Source: Neofusicoccum parvum (lineage: Eukaryota; Ascomycota; Dothideomycetes; Botryosphaeriales; Botryosphaeriaceae). From it: a stretch of DNA of 64,000 bases. The position numbers and the translations under genes were made by a program. The notes beneath the pieces are model-generated. The model saw only the letters and a program-made list of their open reading frames with translations. It did not search any database and was not told the DNA's origin. Position 1 is the stretch's first letter. Each line of letters opens with the position of its first letter. The DNA is taken from the NCBI GenBank assembly GCA_020912385.1, contig CP087209.1, positions 3,224,001-3,288,000 of the forward strand, given 5' to 3'. Of the stretch, positions 41,748 through 50,945 are shown one piece after another.

Positions 41748-42796
41748 ATGAAGTTCTCCGCCGCTTTCGTTGCCGCTGGCCTTCTTTCCACCTCTGCCGT
41801 GGCTCACCCCGGTGGCCACCATGTCCCTCGTTCAGAGATGGAGCGCAGGTCCACGCTGTCGAAGCGCTGCGCCTCTCAGGTTGCTCAGTACAACGAGAAG
41901 CGCTACGCAAAGAGGATGAAGGCGAAGAGGGATCTGGAGCTCGAGCGTTCGGGGAACACTACGTACCAGATCACCACCGAAGCCCCCTACTACGACGTGA
42001 TCCAGAACGACACCTGCGTGCTCACCCCGGAGGTCACCCAGGGCCCCTATGTCTGGCCCCGCTCCCAGATCCTCAGACAGGACATGTCCGAGGGCGAGGC
42101 TGGCGTCCCTCTCTGGCTGGACGTCGGCGTCCTTGACATGGCCACGTGCGAGCCGCTCGAGAACGCGCTGGTGAGCTTCTGGCACTGCAACGCCACGGGT
42201 AAGCCATCGCCACCAGCAGCCCCAGAACCCGCAAGACGCTAACCCCCGCCCCAGGCAGCTACTCCAGCTTCACGGGCCAGGACCCCAACACGCCGTTCGT
42301 CGAGCTCCTCCAGTCGCTCAACATCACCAACTTCACCATCGGCGAGACGGACCTGCACACGGACGACACGACCTTCCTGCGCGGCATGTGGCCGACCGAC
42401 ACGCACGGCATGCTGGAGATGAAGACGGTGTTCCCGGGCTTCTACGTCGAGCGCGCCATCCACATCCACACCCAGGTCTACACCGACTGGGTGCTGCACG
42501 AGAACGGCACCGTGTCGTCCGGCAACATCGTCAGCACCGGCCAGCTGTACTTCGACGAGGACCTCGCCCAGCAGCTCATGGCCCTCGAGCCGTACGTGTC
42601 GCACACCGAGATCGAGCGCACCACAAACGACGTCGACACCATCTACGACCAGAGCTTCTACGGCTACAACCCCGTCGTCAGCGTCGTCGCCGCCGACGGC
42701 GAGAACATGGAGAACGGCGTTATCGGGTACATCACCATGGGCGTGGATACCACGGCTATTGAGGAGACCGATATCAACAACAGGGGTGACGAGTAA
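41748..42796 (+). CDS. Extracellular intradiol ring-cleavage dioxygenase-like protein
   Basis: Exons 41748-42198 and 42255-42796 (intron 42199-42254, GTAAGC donor, CGCTAAC branch, CCCAG acceptor), 330 aa. Signal peptide 1-19 (MKFSAAFVAAGLLSTSAVA), followed by His/Arg/Lys-rich and dibasic segments (about 28-62) that may be processed by Kex2. The catalytic fold shows CVLTPEVTQGPYVW, PLWLDVGVLD, LVSFWHCNATGSYS, FLRGMWPTDTHGMLEMKTVFPGFY-type sequence and HIHTQVY. These supply the two Tyr and two His ligands of the non-haem Fe(III) centre. Cytosolic relatives cleave catechol or protocatechuate between the hydroxyls; secreted fungal relatives probably act on lignin- or plant-phenol-derived catechols. 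Three to four N-glycosylation sites are visible. Has a clear TATA box. Substrate inferred. Confidence 0.92.
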
Positions 42797-42943
42797 GGGT
42801 GAGGCGTTTTGAGAGAGCTTGGCGGTGATGTGAAGAAAGGGGTAACACCTCTATCTTTCCTGCCATCAGCATGACTTAGAAATTCTTGTAATGGACCTTT
42901 GTATAGAATGTACAGATATTAAGTAGATACGTAGAGGGAAACA

Positions 42944-43497
42944 TTAAGTCTGTTTAGTGTACATACAACACACAGTCTCACCAACCTTGATCGTCGTTAT
43001 ACGACCAACAAATCCAACCATCCGCCCAGCCCCATTCCACCACAAACCCGCCTCACCCCCTCCCCCCGTCACGCCGTCGAACACACCCACCCCACCGGCC
43101 GGCCTCTCCACCCTCACCACCCTCGCCACCCCGCTCGGACAAGCCAGCCACCACCCCCACCCCGCCGCCTCGACGCGCTTCGGATCTATCGTCATTGTCT
43201 CGTTTCCAGCCACGTACCCCCGCCCGACGCCGCTGCGGTCGGTGCAGAGCAGCTGCGCCAGCGGGGCGGCGTGGAGGCGGAGCTGGGCGGCCGCGGGCTG
43301 GAGCGAGGAGGTTGCGGATGCGGCGGGGGTGGTTGATCTGCAGGCTGAAGCGGGTGGCGGCGATGGGGGCGTTGAGGAGGGTGGTGGTTGTGGTGAGGGT
43401 TGCGAGGAGGGTGGAGGTCGTGGTGTTGGAGGAGGTGGGGGCGGGTTGGGGAGGGCGGTGGCGAGGGTGAGGAGGGTGGGGATGGGGGGAGGTGCGT
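42944..43497 (-). pseudogene. Frame-disrupted small secreted-protein gene (probable decay or indel errors)
   Basis: On the minus strand, C/G-ending codons and sensible amino-acid use move between three frames. A signal-peptide-like segment (PTLLTLATALPN, near 43455-43483) reads in one frame, a Thr/Leu-rich segment with RFSLQINHPRRI (about 43310-43437) in another, and the C-terminal 120 residues with LCTDRSGVGRGYVAGNETM return to the first. The frame changes fall near C6 at 43484-43489, near 43437-43446 and near 43302-43310. Where a start codon is expected after a CACCAAA context there is ACG (43495-43497). A TATA box lies upstream. Either a recent pseudogene or several homopolymer errors in the assembly. 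Family not recognised. Confidence 0.45.
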
Positions 43498-43640
43498 TTT
43501 GGTGGGTTGGGTGATGGAGTTGGTTGAGGGGTTTTCTTGCTTCGTTTTTTTCTTTGCGGTTGTTTGGTTGTGAGGGAAGTTGATTGGATGGTCGATCGGA
43601 TGGTCGATGAGCGTCGAGTTGTGGTGGGTGGATCGAAGAC

Positions 43641-43646
43641 TTTATA
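43641..43646 (-). promoter_or_regulatory. TATA box (TATAAA) upstream of the frame-disrupted gene
   Basis: TATAAAG reads on the minus strand about 145 bases before the ACG that sits in the expected start position. The intervening sequence is CA/CC-rich, like a normal fungal 5' UTR. Confidence 0.45.
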
Positions 43647-45365
43647 GACTGCTCGTCCACTATTCTTACCTGGCTGCGGCTGAAATGCACGCTGGACACG
43701 GGAAAAGAAAAGACTCTTGGCTGCAGTTTCATTGGCGGGATGGTATAAAGCTGGATGAGGTAGGCGGTCGGCACTAAGGCTCTCGTATCCAGCCACCCCC
43801 GCAAAGCTCCCGTCCCGATCTAAGACAAGCAGCCGTCGATCGCTTGACCCCGCAGTTTTAATTCCTAGCAGCGAAGCTGCGGGCCAGCATTCTAGAATAC
43901 AGTGCTACTCTATAGAGCACTCTGCGCTGTGCATCAGATGAACGCGCTAGACTAGTTGTGGTCAAGTCGGTTGGCCGATCGGATCGGTTGTATGGCTGAA
44001 GTAAAGGTATTGCTGCTGGCTGCACGACACGAACCGTGGAACGTTGGCATAACGCATACATCCTGTTGGCAGTTCAGAGCGATCTCGCCGGGTGCTAAAT
44101 GCGCGTGATGTTGTTGGACTCTGGAATCCAGCACCCCTGCTGTCCATTGTTTTCTCCCCATGACCTTGGGCGTTTCAGCATTTTGAGCGGGCTGAGAATC
44201 GGCAGCCCGGCCCGGATGGTCTGCAGCTTGCCGTGTGGCGGTTGGCAGGGAAGACGAGGCAAGTGTGACGTATGACATCGGCGGCCCGAGCCTAGCATAG
44301 AAAGCTAACCCCGGCGAGCGAACCGGCCTGAATACTGACATCGCCCGCCGGCTTAGAACTGGTGATTTTGTGGAGCAGTGGCCCGGCGGAATATGAACGG
44401 TGGCGGCGGGGATGAAGCTTGGTTGAAGACAGCAAAAAGAAACCGTGGCACAGAACCGGATGGCTGCTGTGAGGGCTGCTGTGGGAAGCTGAACCCGGGA
44501 CGGCTTCATGCAGCCATTCTATAGATACCGGCGGGATTTGCACGAGCTGGCTGGTTTTAGGAGACGATCTTGCGGTACACTCCGTTGATTCTGCACCCCA
44601 GCGCGTCGGCCAGGACTTCGTCTCAGCTGGCACATGGACACCGACGGGCCAGGAGAGGAGTAGGCCGGTTTGGACTGGGAATCTGGACGATTGCTGTAAC
44701 AAGCTATGATGCAGGACAGCAGCTCTCTGTCCCCACATTAGGGCCACCCGATCTGAGGATGAGTCCTGGCGGAGTAAATCTTTCGCGAGGTTTCCTTTTC
44801 AAGACACCGGAATCCATCGTCCAGCTAGAGGCAAGGACACAGTTGTACTTTTCGCTACATCCCAGACACTTTCACGTGCGCTGGCCAGGCTAAGTGGGTG
44901 CGGTGACAGAGGATCCACCGGGACCGGGAAGGATCGGCTTATCGGAGAGCTGCCAGCATGGCCCAGGGGATCCACTTGCCGGCCGGCGGCGCGAGGTCTC
45001 GCCGCACTGGCGATAAAAATACGCGACCCTATTTCGACGCGCTCCTCTTCGTATCAACCCGTAGGGCTGCGAGAGAGTTAGGGAAGATGTCGCAGGCGCG
45101 GATCCCTCCAAAAACACTCGCCAGACCTTCCGTCGCCGGCTTCACGGCTCTGTCGCATCTGCGAGGCTCGTCGGAAACAAAAAAAATGTGACACGATGGT
45201 AGCGTGACCGGACGTTCGCGTGACCGTCGACTCCAGCATCCATATGATTCTACGCCTGCGACGACGGCCTCGCGCAAGAGACGTCGCTCGCTCCTCCACC
45301 CTCTTGCATGCAACACGCCTTGCCCGTCAACGCAGAACCGCGCCCGCCCCGACAGCCGCCGCGCG
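43647..45365. other. Intergenic region
   Basis: About 1.7 kb with only short unbiased frames. The final 200 bases should be the RING gene promoter. No repeat or RNA gene recognised. Confidence 0.45.
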
Positions 45366-45927
45366 ATGGATGAACCCGACTTCCCGGTCGCTCGGATACT
45401 GGTTGCCATCATCCCCGCGGTCCTGGTCTTTCTGTTCTTCGTTTCCGTGCTTTTGTGGGTGCCTCATTCTCCGTGACTCCGCTCGAGCGTGCGCTTCTTC
45501 GACGCTGTACTTACCGTGGTCCACTTTTGCCCCCCAGTGTGCCCGTGGTGCAGTCCGCCACCGAGGACGGCTACTCCCCGCCCGATGTCTTGGCCATGCT
45601 CGATGAATCCGCGCGCTCCATGCCGTACGGCGGCTGGCTGGAGCAGCAGCGCCAGAAGCGGCCGGGTCGCTTTTTCGAGAATGCAGTCTGGTGAGTGTCC
45701 CGGAGCGGGTGCGACGGGCGCCGGTGTCGCTGCTGACGGGGCCCAGCGTGATATGCCTGGACGTGGTGGAAAAGAGCCACGAAGTCAGGGATCTGCCCTG
45801 TGCGCATGTTTTCCACACAGCCTGTCTGGACGGCTGGGTGTCGCGCGGCCATTATTACTGTCCGCTCTGCCACGGGCTTGTCATGCAGCTGCTGCGCGAC
45901 CAGCCGGAAGCAGCCAGCCAGGTCTGA
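45366..45927 (+). CDS. Membrane-anchored RING-H2 zinc-finger protein (putative E3 ubiquitin ligase)
   Basis: Exons 45366-45454, 45538-45690 and 45747-45927, 140 aa. Introns use GTGGGT and GTGAGT donors and CCCAG acceptors. A single N-terminal membrane span covers about residues 9-30 (ILVAIIPAVLVFLFFVSVLF), followed by a 50-residue linker. The RING-H2 finger is complete: Cys81, Cys84, Cys99, His101, His104, Cys107, Cys119 and Cys122 (C-x2-C-x14-C-x-H-x2-H-x2-C-x11-C-x2-C). Exon 3 begins inside the codon of the first zinc Cys. A Trp follows the sixth ligand (CLDGW), as in E2-binding RINGs. Small fungal proteins of this layout are usually endomembrane ubiquitin ligases; the substrate is unknown. 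The finger is certain, the ligase role is inferred. Confidence 0.85.
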
Positions 45928-46331
45928 TAAGCGCGCACCTGCGCTCCCAACACGGCGCGCGTTGAGAGAGTGGAGTTCGAGTGCATCCCCAACAACAACG
46001 CCACCGGGGGCCCGCATTACTAAATTCTCGTGTGTTGCGGGATCGGCCACCAGGGTTCTCCGCAGCGGCTCGAGCGGGATGGCGAGACACGTCGTGGATG
46101 CAGGGTGAGAGAGGGTGTGGTAGGGTGTGCGGGGCGGGGTGCGAGGCCTTATCACGACACTTGCGCCCTGCTGCGTCACCCTCTATAAAAATCTGGGACA
46201 ATCCCAGCAGACCCGCTATCGTGCCGTCAGCAGCAACCAAACTCCAATTGCGAGCCGCTCCAGCCCGACGACCGCAGCCGCTCCCACATCCGCATCGCCT
46301 CAACACCAATCGCCTCGCCACTCGATCCACC
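45928..46331. other. Intergenic upstream of the 137-aa protein
   Basis: About 400 bases with the TATA box at 46184-46190 and a CA/CC-rich leader. Nothing else noticed. Confidence 0.5.
46184..46190 (+). promoter_or_regulatory. TATA box (TATAAAA) of the 137-aa protein gene
   Basis: TATAAAA lies 142 bases before the ATG at 46332. Confidence 0.5.
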
Positions 46332-46745
46332 ATGCAGAAGGACGCAGACAGCTCCTCCAATGCGCCGCACCTCACCCACACGCCGCCGTCGCCGCCGCCC
46401 GACAAGCAGCACCAGCACCAGCAGACGCCAAGCGTGGCAGCTTCAGATACGTACACCGAGGACGAGTTCGTCGTCATTGAGTGGGAGGAGGAGGATGAGG
46501 CTGAGAGGATAACAGACCTCACCACGTCCGCCGAGCTGTCCTCGCTGTCCGACTCGGCCGACCTGAGCTCCTCCGGGGAGATGGCCGGCGAGCAGTACCA
46601 CGACACCCACCTCGACAGCATGAAGCGCGACTGGTACCAGGTGTGGCTGCACGACAAGACCGTCGAGAAGAACGACTCGTGGGGCTTCTCCAGCACCGGC
46701 GCGTCCAGGACGGCCAGCCCGGCGAGGGGCGGCGCGAAGGCGTGA
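46332..46745 (+). CDS. Small acidic protein of unknown function (137 aa)
   Basis: Single exon, 137 aa, with consistent C/G third codon positions, a Kozak-like CCACC before ATG and a TATA box. I do not recognise a family. The N-terminus is Pro/Gln/His-rich and disordered. The centre is acidic (DEFVVIEWEEEDEAERI, about 44-60) with a Ser/Asp run (SSLSDSADLSSSG) that looks like casein-kinase-2 substrate sequence. A motif richer in aromatic residues, KRDWYQVWLHDKT, lies at about 97-109 and may be a binding helix. No signal peptide or membrane span. Could be a fungal-specific regulatory peptide. Confidence 0.65.
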   Translation: MQKDADSSSNAPHLTHTPPSPPPDKQHQHQQTPSVAASDTYTEDEFVVIEWEEEDEAERITDLTTSAELSSLSDSADLSSSGEMAGEQYHDTHLDSMKRDWYQVWLHDKTVEKNDSWGFSSTGASRTASPARGGAKA

Positions 46746-46940
46746 CGGGCGCCGGGTGCGTCGAGCCGCGGGATCGGAAAAGTTGTTGTTTTGTATCAGC
46801 ACGCCGTCACGACCGGGAGCATTGCGCGGGGACAATCGGACGGGCAGGACGGGTAATTTGTAAAACGCGTCTGCGGGATTTCATTCTGTGCTGCTGTAGT
46901 CTGGGTTCGTTGTTGTTCATCAAAACAAAAAGAAAGCTCA

Positions 46941-47420
46941 TCAGTCCCACCACACGGTCTTCTTGACGCGGCCGTGATCCTGGAGAATGCCCAACACGAC
47001 GGCGCTGCTGACGTCGAGCTCGTACAGCCGCTGCAGCGGCTCGGCAATCATCATCCAGGCCAGCTTCTGGCCGTCGAACAGCTCCAGCACGATGCGCTCC
47101 ACCTGGGCGCGCGGCTGGGGCTGGAGGGCGGAGGCGGGCGGTTTGTGCACTGCGGGCAGCGTTAGAAAACAGAGAGTGCGGGCTCGATGTATCTTCGGGG
47201 CCATTGGCTAGGCGAAAGTCTGTCTCCCCACGGAGCGGAGGGGTGGTGGGTGGTGGGGTGAGAGAGCAGGCGAGGCTGCGGGGTAGCAAGGAGACCCGTC
47301 GGCCTTACAGTCGACGCTCAGGCGGCCGTGGGTGAAGGCGGTCTTGACGGCGCTGGAGGGGAGCTGGGCGTGTCGCGCGGCCGACGACAGGGTTTCGGGC
47401 ACATGACCGGCGGGATGCAT
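46941..47420 (-). CDS. Conserved-looking small protein of unknown function (106 aa)
   Basis: Exons 47420-47309 and 47149-46941 (intron 47308-47150, GTAAGG donor, TCTAACGC branch, GCAG acceptor), 106 aa. Family not recognised. The second exon reads like a compact alpha/beta fold: QVERIVLELFDGQKLAWMM, then EPLQRLYELDVSSAVVLGIL and a basic C-terminal end (GRVKKTVWWD). No signal peptide, membrane segment or cysteine motif. The hydrophobic/charged periodicity argues for an ordered domain rather than a chance frame. Divergent from the aldehyde dehydrogenase with a 281-base shared upstream region. The first 15 residues may not all be translated, because another ATG is lacking nearby. Confidence 0.65.
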
Positions 47421-47701
47421 GTGGGTTCTTTTTGGTGTTGCAGTGACGAGGCTGGAGCGAGGCCGCGGTTGGCGGTCGCGGTCGCCGGAAAGCCACCGCG
47501 ACAGATAAGAGGCGTGGGGCAGACAGACTGGCAAACTGGCAAACTACCCGACGCCGCGCCCGATGCGGCAGGTCTATGCGCGCCCGCGCCCTCACCTCCG
47601 GACTGCTCAGGCCTCGTCGAGCGCCACTTTTGGCAGCCGTTGCCGCGTGCACATAAAGTGAGCGCCGCCGCGCCTCGTCGGCCGCCAGCACCGCTGCCGC
47701 A

Positions 47702-49458
47702 ATGTCCGACCTGTTTGCCGACCTCACCGCGCCGAACGGCGTCAAGTACTCCCAGCCGCTGGGCCTGTTCATCAACAACGAATTCGTCCCCTCCAAGTCG
47801 GGCAAGAAGATTGCCTCCATAGATCCTGCGTAAGCTCCAGTCGTGCTTGGTGCTGCTCCTGGCTGACCACGTGCCAGCACCGAGAATGAGATCGCCTCGG
47901 TGTACGCCGCCGGTCCCGAGGACATCGACGCCGCCGTCGCAGCTGCTCGCAAGGCCCTCAAGGATCCGGCCTGGAAGGGCATGGACGCCACGGATAGAGG
48001 AAACCTGATCATCAAGCTCGCCAACATGATTGAGGAGAACCGGGAGCTCTTCGCTACCATCGACACCTGGGACAACGGTATGGATCCTCTCACCTGCATC
48101 TTCTATCTTCTCATCCACTCCTTGACATATAACTTTGCTGTCTCCTCTCCACACTATTCCCATCTCGTCTCAGCCCACCGCCAGTCCTCCCCCAGCTCTC
48201 CCCTAGCCTAACCCCTCCCCTCCCCACAGGCAAACCCTACAGCGTCACCTACTCCGAAGACCTCCCCGAAGCCTTCAACACCATCCGCTACTACGGCGGC
48301 TGGGCCGACAAGCTCACGGGCCAAACTATCCCAACCTCCCCCCAGAAGTTCGCCTACACGCTGCGGCAGCCGGTCGGCGTGGTGGCGCAGATCATCCCGT
48401 GGAACTACCCGCTCAGCATGGCGGCGTGGAAGCTGGGGCCGGCCCTGGCGTGCGGCAACGCCGTGGTGCTCAAGCCGGCCGAGCAGACGCCGCTGTCGGC
48501 GCTGGTCCTCGCCCGCCTCGTCCGCGCCGCCGGCTTCCCGCCCGGCGTCGTCAACGTCGTCAACGGCACCGGCCCTGATGCTGGCGCCCCGCTCGCCGCC
48601 CACCCGGACGTCGACAAGGTCGCCTTCACCGGGTCTACTGCTACTGCCCGCGCGATCATGAAGGCCGCGGCTGGCACCCTGAAGAACGTGACGCTCGAGA
48701 CCGGCGGCAAGAGCCCGGCGCTGGTCTTCGCCGACGCGGATCTGGAGCAGGCGGCGCGGTGGGCGCACGTCGGCATCATGGCGAACCAGGGGCAGGTGTG
48801 CAGCGCGACGTCGCGGATCCTGGTGCACGAGGACGCGTACGACGAGTTCGTGGCGAGGTTCCGGGAGGCGGTGCGGGCGGTGAGCGTGGTGGGCGATCCG
48901 TTCGACGAGAGGACGTTCCAGGGCCCGCAGGTCTCGCGCCAGCAGTACGAGAGGGTGCTGCGGTACGTGGAGGTCGGGAGGAAGGAGGGCGCGACGCTGC
49001 TGGCTGGCGGCGAGCCCGTGCAGGGGAAGGGCGGGAAGGGGTTCTTCGTGTCGCCGACTATCTTTACGGATGTGAGGGAGGATATGGCTATCTATCAGGA
49101 GGAGGTGTTCGGCCCGTTTGTGGTGATTGGCAAGTTCAAGACGGAGGAGGAGGCGGTGCGGCTGGCTAATGGGACGACGTACGGACTGGGTGCGGCGGTC
49201 TTCACGAAGGATTTGGAGACGGCGACGAGGGTTGCTGCCGAGGTCGAGAGCGGGACCGTGTGGGTGAACAGCAGCAACGACTGCGATTACAGGTGAGTTT
49301 GCCCCTGTCCTGAGAGTCAGATGATGGCTGACAAAAGAAACAGAATACCGTTCGGAGGTGTGAAGCAGAGCGGCGCTGGTCGTGAACTGGGCGAGGCGGG
49401 GCTGGAAGCGTACACGCAAATCAAGGCGGTACATATCAACATGGGAAGCAAACTGTGA
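47702..49458 (+). CDS. NAD(P)+-dependent aldehyde dehydrogenase
   Basis: Exons 47702-47829, 47878-48077, 48230-49292 and 49344-49458, 501 aa. All introns are GT-AG. It oxidises aldehydes to carboxylic acids. Motifs: [20 protein letters not shown] with the cofactor-site Asn (about 160-175), the adenine-site [11 protein letters not shown], the general base Glu in LETGGKSP (near 265), the nucleophile Cys in [11 protein letters not shown] (near 299), [10 protein letters not shown] and [19 protein letters not shown] at the C-terminus. No targeting peptide is seen, so cytosolic acetaldehyde or related substrates are likely. The segment [15 protein letters not shown] matches the fungal ALDH form. 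CATAAAG lies about 50 bases before the ATG. Convergent with the GPCR gene, 99 bases between stop codons. Confidence 0.95.
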
Positions 49459-49557
49459 GAAAAGATTCAAGGAAAAGAGTTACATTAAAGACGAACATAG
49501 CGTTCTTACATTGAAAAAAGAGTCCTCGGAAAAGGCTCTTCAAAATCTTGTCGTTAC

Positions 49558-50945
49558 TCATCTTGCAAACCAACCGCGTATCTGCTCCCTCAGGTGTTCG
49601 TTGAATCCATAAGTCAGCGCATTTGCCAGCCCAACGTACTGTGTTGAGCTCTGCAAGATGGCCAATGCTTTACTTGAGTGCCCGGTGGCCTCGACGATGC
49701 GGTTGATGATCCCAGGCATCCACAGGCAAACGTAAAGGATTGGGTAGGCGTTCAACAGGAGCATCTTCCTGATTTCGCGCTCCACGTGGTTCCGACTGCG
49801 CTGAGGTTTTCGGGGTCCTTTGACAGTGAAGCCGAAAGTCTTGGATCTGGTCTTGTTCATGGCAGGCAAAGCCTCAGGAACTTATGAGTCTGTCAATATG
49901 AGAGATCCATAATTGTGCCAAAGAGAGACAAAACCAACCTGAAAGTGATTCCGGGTCGCTACGGCGGGTACTCGTTGCTGAGCCTTTGCTTCCGCTGTAG
50001 CTTTGATGGGTGCTTCTCGCCATCTCGGTTGCGTCACTCTTCGTGCTTCCGGTGTCCCGTCTCTGGTACTCTACTTGAACGTCGCGGAGATCCATGTGTA
50101 ACTCAGACTGCATCTCGATGGCTTCTTCATCCTGAGCTCCACGGGTGTTTTCGGAGTCTGTTGCGGTGACATATGTACGGCTGAGAGCACTGAGCTGGGA
50201 GAAATGCTGCCTCATGTAGTACCAGATGTACAGATAAATCAAAATGGTAGCAAAGATAATGGTAAACCGCCAGCCGTGGCCGAGAGCATAGCGGAGGTCC
50301 GTCCGTTTCCCCGAGATCCAGCACCAGTTTCCGCTCACCGGAGTAAGCTCGTCAAGACCAGCTGCGGTTGAGCCTGTGCATCGTCGAGTGAGTCGACTGT
50401 GGCGTTTGAGTTCGCGGGGCTTCTAACTCACTGGTGATGGTGGGGACGAGCCAGACGGAGGCGCAGATAAGAATCTTCCTGCTCAGAGAAGCATTCGGCA
50501 TGTACGTTTGCCGCGTAATCGTGAGGAGGGTTATGATGGCTATTGCCAGGATGGAGAAGTCGGCCGCCTTGATGGAGCTTAGCTGTGCCATCCCTGCCAG
50601 ATCGAGGAGCTTGCTCACCTGCACCGACCATTGCCCGACCCAGCCGTTGACGGTGCACGCAGTCCCGCGGTCGATGACGCCGCGATGCGATACTGCGTAG
50701 ATTCCGGAGATGGAGTTGTTCAGCGAATTTATGAACTCTGGTCGGAGCCGTCAGCACTGTGAATCTTAAGACAAATAGTCTTGAGAATGCTCACCGGCCA
50801 GAGCGAGGTTCAGGACAAGAGCATGACGGAAAGACCGTTGCTGGTCGGCGTACACAATGTACGAAATCAGGACGCACGAGGTGGCCGCACACGACAGAAC
50901 ACTGCCAGTAAGGGTGGGGATAGCTACCCGTGGATCATAAGGCAT
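49558..50945 (-). CDS. Seven-transmembrane GPCR, Git3/cAMP-receptor-like
   Basis: Four exons on the minus strand: 50945-50795, 50737-50432, 50373-49939 and 49880-49558, 404 aa. Introns have GTGAGC, GTGAGT and GTTGGT donors; the last acceptor is the weaker CATAAG. Seven spans can be placed: SVLSCAATSCVLISYIVYA (TM1), ALVLNLALAEFINSLNNSI (TM2), a Cys-containing loop GTACTVNGW before TM3, DFSILAIAIITLLTI (TM4 region), ILICASVWLVPTIT (TM5), FTIIFATILIYLYIWYY (TM6 region) and a C-terminal pair (LNAYPILYVCLWMPGIINRI, SSTQYVGLANALTYGF). The conserved ends resemble fungal Git3/Gpr1 glucose receptors and cAMP-receptor-like GPCRs that act on the cAMP pathway. A Ser/Thr-rich third cytoplasmic loop (about 235-300) carries many phosphosites. 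An ATG 69 bases upstream is an alternative start. Ligand unknown. Confidence 0.85.
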
